Of a stretch of 64,000 bases of DNA, positions 11,180 through 18,772 are shown piece after piece (positions within the stretch are counted from its first letter, which is position 1; every line of letters begins with the position of its first letter). This DNA is from Acidobacteriota bacterium. GTDB taxonomy: Bacteria > Acidobacteriota > Thermoanaerobaculia > Multivoradales > J023. A model generated the notes under the pieces. It worked only from the letters and a program-made list of their open reading frames with translations. It did not search any database and was not told the DNA's origin. The position numbers and the translations under genes were made by a program. Location of the stretch: positions 124,001 through 188,000 of the forward strand of contig JAJCXO010000263.1 of assembly GCA_029263395.1 (NCBI GenBank), in the 5' to 3' direction.

Positions 11180-12721
11180 CTAGCCTCGCCTGGCTGCCGT
11201 TTTGAGTAGTCGACTCACTCGGGCTCGGAGCTCGCGAGACGAGAAGGGTTTGACGATGTAGTCGTCGGTGCCGAGTTCGAAAGCCGCCAGCGCTTCGTCT
11301 TCGCTGTCGTTGGCCGTCAGTAGAATGATGGGAGTCTCGGCATGCGCGGCGGTCTTGCGGAGTTCCTTGAGCAACTCCATACCGTCGATTTCCGAGGCCG
11401 TCGTGGCCAGAATGGCTAGATTGATCTTGGTATCGTGAGCGGCGGCTAGTGCCGACGGTCCATCGATGCAATGCACAACGTCGAGACCAATTTCCACCAG
11501 TCGCTGCTGGATCTGTTGCACGGCTTCGAGATCGCTATCTGCGATAAGCACTCGTTTTTTTGGCGCCCGCGGCCGCTGGCGTGAGGTCAAGATGCGGCTT
11601 CCTCCAGCCGCTTTGGCGCGATAAAGCAAGTGGTCGGCTTTGGCGACAACCTCGTCGAGGTGGGCGGTTTTGCCAACACCCACGACTCCGGCTGAGAATC
11701 GCACCCTGAGGGGTTCACCTTGACCGAAGGTCTCCTGTTCCAGCACCTTGAGAACTTTGTTCAGAGCGACAGTCGCCCCGGCAGGGGTACCGTCCGGAAA
11801 CAGAATCACGAACTCGTCACCGCCCCACCTGGCGATACGGTCTGAACGACGCAGGCTCTTGGTGAGGATTTCGGCTACTCGCCTGAGAACTTCGTCGCCG
11901 CATCCATGGCCGTAGGTGTCGTTGAGTCGCTTGAGGCCGTCGAGATCCGCGAGTGCCAAGGATAGGGGGTAGCCGGCGCGTTGCGCCAGGGAGTGAGCCC
12001 GTACGAACGCAATCGAGACTCCGCCACGGTTCAATAGGCCGGTGAGAGAATCGTAGCGTGCTTCGCGCGATACCTCCCCAGCGCGCAACAGCTTGGTCGC
12101 GACTGTAGCCGACAGCGCATCGAGATCGACCGGCTTTTCGAAATACTCGTCGGCCCCCAGGGCATAACACTCCGTCTTGTGTTGTGAGCCTCCAACCGCT
12201 GAGACAACGATGATTGGAGTCGCCATGAACTTTGGCTTGCCGCGTAATCGAGCCAAGAGGTTGCGCCCGTCCTCGTCAGGCAAGATCAAATCCAAAATGA
12301 TCAAGTCGACCGGGCTCTCAGCCAAGTGATGCTCGGCTTCGGCCAACGTTTCGGCGATCAGTACTTCACGGCTGGTACCGGAAAGTTTGTTCTCGAGGAG
12401 TTTTTGTGTGGTGTGCTCGTCCTCGATGATAAGAATTGTCGCGACATCGTCCGGCCCGGCGACGGTCACTCGTCGCATAGTGTCGAGTAGCTGGTCTACG
12501 GCTTCGACCAGCGAGCTATCGGAAGCGGCGAGCAGGGTGTCTGCGGCACGACTGATTTCTGAAACGCCATAGGCAGTTCCAGTACTCTTCAGGGAGAGGG
12601 CGATTCTCTTGATGGACTCGCGGGCTTCTTCATCCCCCTTGATCAGGGCCAGCTTGACCTGCTTCAGTGTCTCGATGCGGTTCTTCAGGCTACCCTGGTA
12701 GAAGGCTCTGAGATTGTCCAT
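11180..12721 (-). CDS. HPt-REC-GGDEF-REC diguanylate cyclase-like protein
   Basis: 513 aa from the ATG at 12721 (a TTG two codons earlier is possible). Order: an N-terminal HPt-like helical region (about 1-95), receiver 1 (Asp 144 in LIILDLILPDEDG; KPVD), a GGDEF domain (DSLTGLLNRGG, then WGGDEF near residues 299-304), and a C-terminal receiver. The GGDEF motif is canonical and the product would be c-di-GMP. Receiver 2 reads LAILATTASEIDG where LxxxD is normal, so the phospho-acceptor Asp is missing, though YIVKPFSSRE is kept. It probably acts as a protein-interaction or pseudo-receiver module. The gene is convergent with the NarL regulator (9 bp between stops). Confidence 0.9.
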   Translation of the reverse strand: MDNLRAFYQGSLKNRIETLKQVKLALIKGDEEARESIKRIALSLKSTGTAYGVSEISRAADTLLAASDSSLVEAVDQLLDTMRRVTVAGPDDVATILIIEDEHTTQKLLENKLSGTSREVLIAETLAEAEHHLAESPVDLIILDLILPDEDGRNLLARLRGKPKFMATPIIVVSAVGGSQHKTECYALGADEYFEKPVDLDALSATVATKLLRAGEVSREARYDSLTGLLNRGGVSIAFVRAHSLAQRAGYPLSLALADLDGLKRLNDTYGHGCGDEVLRRVAEILTKSLRRSDRIARWGGDEFVILFPDGTPAGATVALNKVLKVLEQETFGQGEPLRVRFSAGVVGVGKTAHLDEVVAKADHLLYRAKAAGGSRILTSRQRPRAPKKRVLIADSDLEAVQQIQQRLVEIGLDVVHCIDGPSALAAAHDTKINLAILATTASEIDGMELLKELRKTAAHAETPIILLTANDSEDEALAAFELGTDDYIVKPFSSRELRARVSRLLKTAARRG

Positions 12722-13152
12722 GACCAACAGTCAATACAACGAGAACGGCAGCGAAATGGTCGAGTCCAAGCTAAAGTCTCGATTCTGGTCAGTTGTACCT
12801 CTCGCCGCACGGTGTTCACCTCGAGACCTGTGTTCGCCTCGAGACCTGCGTTTGCCTCGAGAAGAGTGAGAACCAAGGTGACTCGAGACAGGCTGATGTT
12901 GCCAGGCTTGGTGACTAGAGATCAAAGCTGCGGTTACTGATCGCAATGGGCTGAGTATACTCCGTGTGAAAAAGTCGTTCGGGAGTCCGAGACAATAACT
13001 GAAGCAAGGCGGATGCCAAGAGCTGGTCAGCAAATCAAGTTCGACAAGAACGAACCCTTGCAGGCAGAAACCAGGTCGAGTCATGGGTTGCGCCAGCCAC
13101 GGGCGGATTCCATGGAACGTAGGGAGTATCTCCTATCCTGGGAGGAATTCAC
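12722..13152. other. Intergenic region with 18-bp repeats before pyrF
   Basis: No gene seen. Around 12814-12862 the unit CCTCGAGACCTGTGTTCG recurs about 2.5 times. The last bases (13139-13148, GGGAGGAATT) form the strong Shine-Dalgarno of pyrF. The divergent promoters of the GGDEF gene and pyrF should lie here, but no clear -35/-10 pair could be assigned. Confidence 0.5.
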
Positions 13153-14070
13153 ATGCAGCAACACTTCGCGGATCAACTGATTCAACGAATTCGTAGTCTT
13201 GGCCACCCTCTATGCGTGGGTCTGGATCCACATCTGGATCGACTGCCGGAGCTTTTTCGATGCGGTTCGATGAGCCCGTCTGATCCCCAGACTGGCGAGG
13301 CGGTCGAGGCGTTTTTGGCTGCGATACTCGAGCAGGTTGCCGGCCGGGTTGCCATCGTCAAGCCACAGATCGCCTTCTTTGAACAGCTCGGATGGCGCGG
13401 TCTGCGAGTGCTGGAGAACATCGTGCTAAAGGCGCGGCAACATGATCTCTTGGTGTTGCTGGACGCCAAGCGGGGCGATATCGGTTCGACGGCGCGCGGT
13501 TACGCGGACGCTTATCTCGGTGTGCAGCCCGCGATCGAGTGTGATGCGATCACCCTCAATCCCTATTTGGGGCGCGATACGCTGGCGCCGTTCCTGGAGT
13601 GTGCCCATCAGCACAAACGCGGTCTCTTCTTATTGGTCAAGACATCCAATCCCGGCTCTGGCGACTTTCAGGATCGCCGACTCGAATCAGGTTTGACGGT
13701 GTTCGAAGCTGTTGCGGAGTCCTTGAGTGAATCGTCGCAAGGCTTGCGCGGTTCCACCACGGGGTGGTCCTCTTTGGGGGTGGTAGTAGGCGCGACCTAT
13801 CCAGGACAGAGCGAGCGTATCCGCGAGCTATTACCTAATGCACTGTTCTTGGTACCGGGTTATGGTGCGCAGGGTGGAAGTGCCGAGGCGGCGCTGCGAG
13901 GATTCGTTCGGGGAGCCGGCGGGATATTGGAGGGTGGGATCGTCAACTCATCCCGCGGTATCCTCTTCCCGTCGGGCTCTGCAACGGCAGATGCGAAACG
14001 TTGGGAACGCGCCGTTGACGAAGCCCTCGATCGTTCGATTGACGAGCTGTCCACAGCTGCCACAGCCTAG
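13153..14070 (+). CDS. pyrF: Orotidine 5'-phosphate decarboxylase, type 2
   Basis: 305 aa, cytoplasmic TIM barrel catalysing OMP to UMP, the last step of de novo pyrimidine synthesis. CVGLDPHLDRLPE at the start, KPQIAFFE and the catalytic LLDAKRGDIGSTA (Asp-x-Lys-Arg-x-Asp) identify the family. The length and the LNPYLGRD and VGATYPGQ segments match the long (type 2, mycobacterial/myxobacterial-like) class rather than the roughly 240-aa E. coli form. The start at 13153 is supported by GGGAGG a few bases upstream. It stands alone, with no other pyr gene nearby. Confidence 0.95.
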   Translation: MQQHFADQLIQRIRSLGHPLCVGLDPHLDRLPELFRCGSMSPSDPQTGEAVEAFLAAILEQVAGRVAIVKPQIAFFEQLGWRGLRVLENIVLKARQHDLLVLLDAKRGDIGSTARGYADAYLGVQPAIECDAITLNPYLGRDTLAPFLECAHQHKRGLFLLVKTSNPGSGDFQDRRLESGLTVFEAVAESLSESSQGLRGSTTGWSSLGVVVGATYPGQSERIRELLPNALFLVPGYGAQGGSAEAALRGFVRGAGGILEGGIVNSSRGILFPSGSATADAKRWERAVDEALDRSIDELSTAATA

Positions 14071-14089
14071 AATCTACGGAGACGTCGAT

Positions 14090-14257
14090 ATGGCACCCTT
14101 CACGATACGCCAGTTTCTGGATGACTCCGGAGTCGAAGCCGTAGGTGTCGAGCCGGCTGGACATTGGCCGTTTTCTCGATCAGCACGACGCTTTTGTCGA
14201 GGTCCTGGCTACTTTTCTGAGTGGCGTCTCGGCGACGGCTCAGCAAAGGTGACGTGA
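14090..14257 (+). CDS. Small ORF of unknown function, overlapping the NADH dehydrogenase start
   Basis: 55 codons from an ATG preceded by ACGGAGACG at a plausible distance. Its TGA overlaps the ATG of the NADH dehydrogenase gene (TGATG), an arrangement typical of translational coupling. The first 25 residues (MAPFTIRQFLDDSGVEAVGV) look protein-like. The second half looks more natural in another frame (RLDIGRFLDQHDAF), so it may be a frameshifted remnant rather than a working gene. No family recognised. Confidence 0.3.
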   Translation: MAPFTIRQFLDDSGVEAVGVEPAGHWPFSRSARRFCRGPGYFSEWRLGDGSAKVT

Positions 14258-15606
14258 TGGCAGACCATCATGTAGTGATCGTCGGGGGTGGTTTCGGTGG
14301 CCTGTGTGCAGCCCGTGCGTTCCGTCGGTCGGCAACCAAGGTGACGATGATCGATCGACGGAATCATCATCTGTTCCAACCCTTGCTCTATCAGGTGGCG
14401 ACCGGCGGTCTGTCCCCGGCCAATATAGCGACCCCGCTGCGGTCACTACTCCGAGGGCGCTCCAAAGCTCACGTTCGCCTCGGTGAAGTGACAGGCATTG
14501 ATCTCGAGCGTCGACGGGTATTAGTCGAGGCCGGCGAGGGCGAGGCAAATGCGCTTGAATACGACTCGCTGATTGTGGCGGCAGGGGCGGGACAAAGCTA
14601 CTTTGGACATCCGGAGTGGGCGGAGTTGGCGCCAGGGTTGAAGTCGCTTGAAGATGCGACGCGCATTCGTCGCAACGTGTTGCTGGCATTCGAGCGCGCA
14701 GAACTCGAATCGTCCCCCGAACGGATCCGCGCGCTGCTCACGTTTGCGGTGGTTGGTGCTGGACCGACCGGGGTCGAGCTTGCTGGTGCCTTGGCTGAGA
14801 TCTCGAAGCGAACGTTGGCCGGTGAGTTTCGTAACATCGATCCAGCAATGGCCACCATCCTCTTGATCGAAGGTGCTGAGCGAGTTCTGCCGTCTTTCCC
14901 CGAGGTACTTTCGCGCAAGGCCACCGATAGCCTCGAGCAACTCGGTGTCACAGTTCGCACCGGTTGGATCGTTGAGCACATAGAACCCATGAGTATCGTC
15001 ATCCGCGCCGGGGAAAGTGAGCGCCAGACCGTGGCTTGTGACAATGTGCTGTGGGCTGCTGGAGTCGAGGCCTCGCCGTTGGGGAAAGCACTTTGCGAGG
15101 CCAGCGCTGCGGTTCTCGACCGAATCGGCAGGGTTGTGGTCGAGCCAGACTGCAGCCTGGCCGGGCGGCCCGAGGTTTTTGTCATCGGCGATCTGGCGAA
15201 CTATGGTCACCAGCTCGAGCGTCCGCTGCCAGGACTGGCAGCAGTGGCCATGCAGCAGGGGCGATACGTAGCACGTCTTATCGAAACACGGCTTAGCGAA
15301 GGCACAGTGCAAGATCAAAGGCAGGTCGCACCGTTTCGTTATCTCGACAAGGGCAACATGGCGACGATCGGGCGCAAGAAAGCTGTTGCCGAAATCGCCG
15401 GCCTGCGTTTTTCAGGCCTCTTTGCCTGGTTGACCTGGCTATTTGTCCACTTGATGTACTTAGCTGAGTTCCAGAACCGGGTTTTGGTGTTGGTGCAATG
15501 GGGGTGGAACTATGTCACGCGCAATCGAAGCGCACGCCTGATCACCCAACCACCAGCCGATAAACGGTCGCCACCAGATGCATCGAGTGCTCGGTCTACC
15601 TTGTGA
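14257..15606 (+). CDS. ndh: Type II NADH:quinone oxidoreductase
   Basis: 449 aa from the ATG at 14257 (an upstream in-frame GTG at 14221 is less likely). N-terminal FAD Rossmann motif VVIVGGGFGGLCAARAF, then RRNHHLFQPLLYQVATG. The NADH-binding Rossmann is near residue 165 (VVGAGPTGVELAGALAE), and the second FAD site is VFVIGDLANY. The C-terminal amphipathic/hydrophobic stretch (LFAWLTWLFVHLMYLAEF) is the usual membrane anchor. It transfers electrons from NADH to quinone without pumping protons, at the inner face of the cytoplasmic membrane. The start overlaps the stop of the small ORF upstream. Confidence 0.93.
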   Translation: MADHHVVIVGGGFGGLCAARAFRRSATKVTMIDRRNHHLFQPLLYQVATGGLSPANIATPLRSLLRGRSKAHVRLGEVTGIDLERRRVLVEAGEGEANALEYDSLIVAAGAGQSYFGHPEWAELAPGLKSLEDATRIRRNVLLAFERAELESSPERIRALLTFAVVGAGPTGVELAGALAEISKRTLAGEFRNIDPAMATILLIEGAERVLPSFPEVLSRKATDSLEQLGVTVRTGWIVEHIEPMSIVIRAGESERQTVACDNVLWAAGVEASPLGKALCEASAAVLDRIGRVVVEPDCSLAGRPEVFVIGDLANYGHQLERPLPGLAAVAMQQGRYVARLIETRLSEGTVQDQRQVAPFRYLDKGNMATIGRKKAVAEIAGLRFSGLFAWLTWLFVHLMYLAEFQNRVLVLVQWGWNYVTRNRSARLITQPPADKRSPPDASSARSTL

Positions 15607-15621
15607 GCTGCGCAGCAGCTC
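15605..15621 (+). terminator. Short perfect hairpin after ndh
   Basis: GAGCTGC-GCA-GCAGCTC, a 7-bp perfect stem beginning at the ndh stop codon. No T-run follows, so a Rho-independent role is uncertain. Confidence 0.35.
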
Positions 15622-15656
15622 CGAATTCAAGGACCAACCCTGCATCTACCGTCTGG

Positions 15657-15722
15657 TTCCCCCTCTCCCGGGAGGGTCTGAAGGGTGGGTGGGAGAAGGG
15701 GGCCAGGGGGTGAGGGGCTCCG
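15657..15722 (-). repeat. Dispersed GC-rich intergenic repeat, copy 1
   Basis: On the minus strand this reads CCCCTCACCCCCTGGCCCCC, then TTCTCCCACCCACCC, then CAGACCCTCCCGGGAGAGGG. A close match lies on the plus strand at about 60010-60080 after the acyl-CoA dehydrogenase gene. Both sit at 3' ends of genes. The CTCCCGGGAG/CTCCCAGGAG core is palindromic and might form a hairpin. Confidence 0.8.
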
Positions 15723-16130
15723 TTAGTGCGAAATGACCGGGTCCATTTCCTTGGCCCGGGCGATCCAACGACTGACGGTGCTGACTCCTGGAGCGGTCCG
15801 GGTCAGGCGCTTTTCTTGCTGGACTTCTTTCATTTTGGTCGCGAGGTTTTCGGCGTTGCGGTTGCGGAGCTCCTTGACGGTATCGACGCCCGCGGCTTCC
15901 AACAATTCACTGAACTGCGGCCCGATACCCGAGATCCGCATGAGGTCGGCGAGGTTGGCCCACTTCAACACATGCTTCTCCGACAGGTCCGTTTGTGCGC
16001 AGACCTGCTTACGGCCCTTGCGGTCGCAACACTTCTCGAGAAAGGCGTCGGTATTTTTGATACCCACGCTGGCAAGCTTCTCGGCATACGCCGGACCGAT
16101 ACCTTCGATGTCCTCGATTTTGTAACCCAT
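15723..16130 (-). CDS. DUF4332 helix-hairpin-helix protein
   Basis: 135 aa from the ATG at 16130, preceded by GGAGACGAAAC on the minus strand; the longer reading from 16220 lacks support. Two helix-hairpin-helix-like segments are visible: DIEGIGPAYAEKLASVGI (about 6-24) and RISGIGPQFSELLEAAGV (about 70-87), the pattern of DUF4332. Such proteins are expected to bind DNA or act in DNA-associated complexes, but the function is not established. It stands alone, convergent with ndh, and has no signal peptide. Confidence 0.85.
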   Translation of the reverse strand: MGYKIEDIEGIGPAYAEKLASVGIKNTDAFLEKCCDRKGRKQVCAQTDLSEKHVLKWANLADLMRISGIGPQFSELLEAAGVDTVKELRNRNAENLATKMKEVQQEKRLTRTAPGVSTVSRWIARAKEMDPVISH

Positions 16131-16656
16131 GTTTCGTCTCCTCTGATGACACAGTTCCGGGTGATAAGTGCGCTGTTTGCAGAGTCCCAATTCAAGCAGG
16201 GTCCAATTCAAACAGGGCACAGCGTTGAATGCTTGGGCAGCGGCACGAGGCTGTACCCAGCTTCGATTTCAACGTACTGACTTTCTAGCGGGCTGACTTT
16301 CTAGCGTGCTGACAGTCCTTGGAGTAGCAAAGCACATGCCAACCTCTGATACCCTCCAAGCTCTTGATTCACCGGCTCGATCTTGGATTTTGTGGTCTGG
16401 CAGCCCGGGAAAATCTACTAGATAGGTAAGTTCTCCCTGGGCCAAGGTGAGAATGTTTACCCGTCAAAAGGCATGACATGCCGCAACAGCGGCGCACAGC
16501 CTCGACACCTGTCGAGGTCGGCTCGAGGTTACGATCAGGCAATCTTTCGACGGCTGACGTCCAACGACAATTTTTGAGTTACCGTTACAGTACTGACTAT
16601 TACAGTACAACTCTCGAAGACTTAGCAAGTCGCGCAACCCCACTGGAGGACAAACG
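16131..16656. other. Intergenic region before the gamma-glutamyltransferase gene
   Basis: No gene seen. Contains two approximate 16-bp tandem duplications: GTCCCAATTCAAGCAG (about 16183-16220) and GCTGACTTTCTAGCGG (about 16276-16311). It also has a direct repeat TTACAGTAC at 16585 and 16600 (15-bp spacing) close to the downstream gene, which could be an operator or part of its promoter. Confidence 0.5.
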
Positions 16657-18540
16657 ATGCGGTGGAGAGCCAGAATCCGAGCCCTGTTCACGCTAGCTCT
16701 TGTGAGCGGTTGCATCGCACCGCTGGCTTTTGCTCAGCGGACCGTCAAACCGGTTCTCCATGGCAAACACTGGGTGGCGATTACGGGCAAGCCTCTGGCA
16801 GCAACTGCTGGAGCCACAATTTTTACTCGTGGCGGCAATGCTGTAGACGCTACCTGTGCGATGCTCGCCGCTACCAGCACAATGTGGGACACTCTGGGTT
16901 GGGGCGGTGAAACCCAGGCACTGATCTACAATCCCCATACTAAAGAGGTGAAGGGGATCAATGCGTTGGGTGTTGCTCCCAGCGGTGCGACGGCGAAGTT
17001 CTTCCGCGACCAAGGCATGCAGTATCCGCCTGAATTTGGTCCTCTGGCAGCAGTGACGCCGGGAACCCCTGGCGGTTTGATGGTGATGCTCGCCGAGTTC
17101 GGGTCGATGAGCCTGCAAGAGGTTCTAGAGCCGTCGATTCAGATGGCAGACGGTTATCCGATTGAGGCGTCGCAAGCCAACAACATGGAGCGACGACGAG
17201 AGATCCTCAGCCAATGGCCGGCCTCGAAGAAGGTCTTCCTACCGCATCTGGACGCCAAAGGCTCACGGGCGGCTCCCTACCCAGGGGAGATTTTTCGCCA
17301 ACCTGATCTGTTGGCAACGCTGCAGAAGCTCGTTGCTGCCGAGCAGGCGGCGCTGAAGGCAGGGAAAAATCGCAAGCAGGCGATCTACGCTGCCTACGAT
17401 CGTTTCTACCGTGGAGACATTGCGGAAGAACTGGTCCGTGCGACCCGTGATCAAGGTGGCTTGATCACGATGGAAGATCTCGATCGCTGGCAGGTCTACG
17501 TCGAAGAGCCAGTGAGTACCGACTACCGGGGTGTCGAGGTCTACAAACTCACCCATTGGGTCCAGGGCCCGGTGATGCTGCAGGCGCTCAACATCCTCGA
17601 GAACATCGACCTCGAGGCCCTCGGTTACAACAGCGCCGGCTACATCCATGCCCTTTATCAAGCGATGAACTTGGCCTTTGCGGATCGTGATTTTTATTAT
17701 GGTGACCCTTATGTGCCGCCCGAGGAGCCGATCACCGGGTTGCTGTCGAAGGATTATGCCCGCAAGCGTTACGAGCAAATCGACTGGCGGAAGAACAATG
17801 CCAATGCCAAGCCGGGGAACCCTTATCTTTTCCAGAATGGCGACCATCCGTTCTTAGAACTCTTGGATCAGTGGACGCCGATTCCGCCGGCTGCTGATGC
17901 CGAGGGAGAAGACAGCTGGCAGCAAAGCTTGTCCTTGACCCATGACGAGGCCTTTCGAGTGGGCACCACGTCGATCCAGGCGGCCGACGCCGAGGGTTGG
18001 GTGGTTTCGGTGACACCCAGTGGCGGTTGGATTCCAGCTTTCATCGCGGGCGATACCGGCATCGGTCTGTCGCAGCGTATGCAGAGCTTCGTGCTCGATG
18101 AGCGCATGAATCCCTACAACCTCGTACAACCCGGTCAACGTCCGCGGGCGACCTTGACCCCAGGTATCGCGCTCAAAGACGGAACGCCCTATCTGTCGTT
18201 CGCCGTCCAAGGGGGGGATACCCAGGATCAGAATCTGTTGCAGTTTTTTCTCAACATCGTCGAGTTCGGTATGAACGTGCAACAGGCTGCCGAAGCTTCA
18301 AATATCACCAGTTATCAGATGCAGAGCTCGTTCGGCGCTCACAAGTCTGAGCCTGGTCGTCTGGTCGTGCGCGACGATGTGCCGGCTTGGGTTCGATCCA
18401 AGCTCGAAACCATGGGTTATGAGGTCGAAGCCAGGCCCCGTACTTCAGGGCCGATCACCGCGATCTATTTCGATCGTGAACACGGCACGATGTGGGGTGG
18501 TGCCAGCAATTTTGGTGAAGACTACGGAATCGCTTGGTAA
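16657..18540 (+). CDS. Exported gamma-glutamyltransferase family protein
   Basis: 627 aa. Signal peptide (ALFTLALVSGCIAPLAFAQ, cleavage near residue 27). The Ntn-hydrolase large subunit starts with the family pattern AATAGATIFTRGGNAVDA. The autoprocessing site and catalytic Thr probably lie at FRVGTTSIQAADAEGWVVS (about residue 430), followed by GIGLSQRMQSF and PGQRPRATLTPGIALKDG, typical of the small subunit. The family cleaves the gamma-glutamyl bond of glutathione and related compounds in the periplasm after self-cleavage into two chains. Length is near the family norm, with somewhat divergent spacing. The ATG is preceded by GGAGGACAAACG. Confidence 0.9.
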   Translation: MRWRARIRALFTLALVSGCIAPLAFAQRTVKPVLHGKHWVAITGKPLAATAGATIFTRGGNAVDATCAMLAATSTMWDTLGWGGETQALIYNPHTKEVKGINALGVAPSGATAKFFRDQGMQYPPEFGPLAAVTPGTPGGLMVMLAEFGSMSLQEVLEPSIQMADGYPIEASQANNMERRREILSQWPASKKVFLPHLDAKGSRAAPYPGEIFRQPDLLATLQKLVAAEQAALKAGKNRKQAIYAAYDRFYRGDIAEELVRATRDQGGLITMEDLDRWQVYVEEPVSTDYRGVEVYKLTHWVQGPVMLQALNILENIDLEALGYNSAGYIHALYQAMNLAFADRDFYYGDPYVPPEEPITGLLSKDYARKRYEQIDWRKNNANAKPGNPYLFQNGDHPFLELLDQWTPIPPAADAEGEDSWQQSLSLTHDEAFRVGTTSIQAADAEGWVVSVTPSGGWIPAFIAGDTGIGLSQRMQSFVLDERMNPYNLVQPGQRPRATLTPGIALKDGTPYLSFAVQGGDTQDQNLLQFFLNIVEFGMNVQQAAEASNITSYQMQSSFGAHKSEPGRLVVRDDVPAWVRSKLETMGYEVEARPRTSGPITAIYFDREHGTMWGGASNFGEDYGIAW

Positions 18541-18772
18541 GGCGATGGCAAGTGGCGGTCTAGATTTGCTGGCTGAGGCATCCAAAAGTTTGAAGAAGTC
18601 CCCAGATTCCTATCGCTCGGGCGAGAAAGGAAATTAAGGGTTGCGGTCGACCCACTGAAAGGTGCATTCTTAGAGGTGGTCTATAGCTCCATAGAGATAT
18701 CCTCGCCACAACTCCCCCCTTCGGCCTGGTTCAACACAACTCACTCCGCGTTTGGAGAACAGGAGAACCCTG
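18541..18772. other. Short gap with a possible 30-codon ORF
   Basis: Between the transferase and the protease. An ATG at 18545 opens a 30-codon frame (MASGGLDLLAEASKSLKKSP), but it has no clear Shine-Dalgarno and no recognised relatives. Not treated as a gene. The protease promoter should lie in the second half. Confidence 0.3.
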
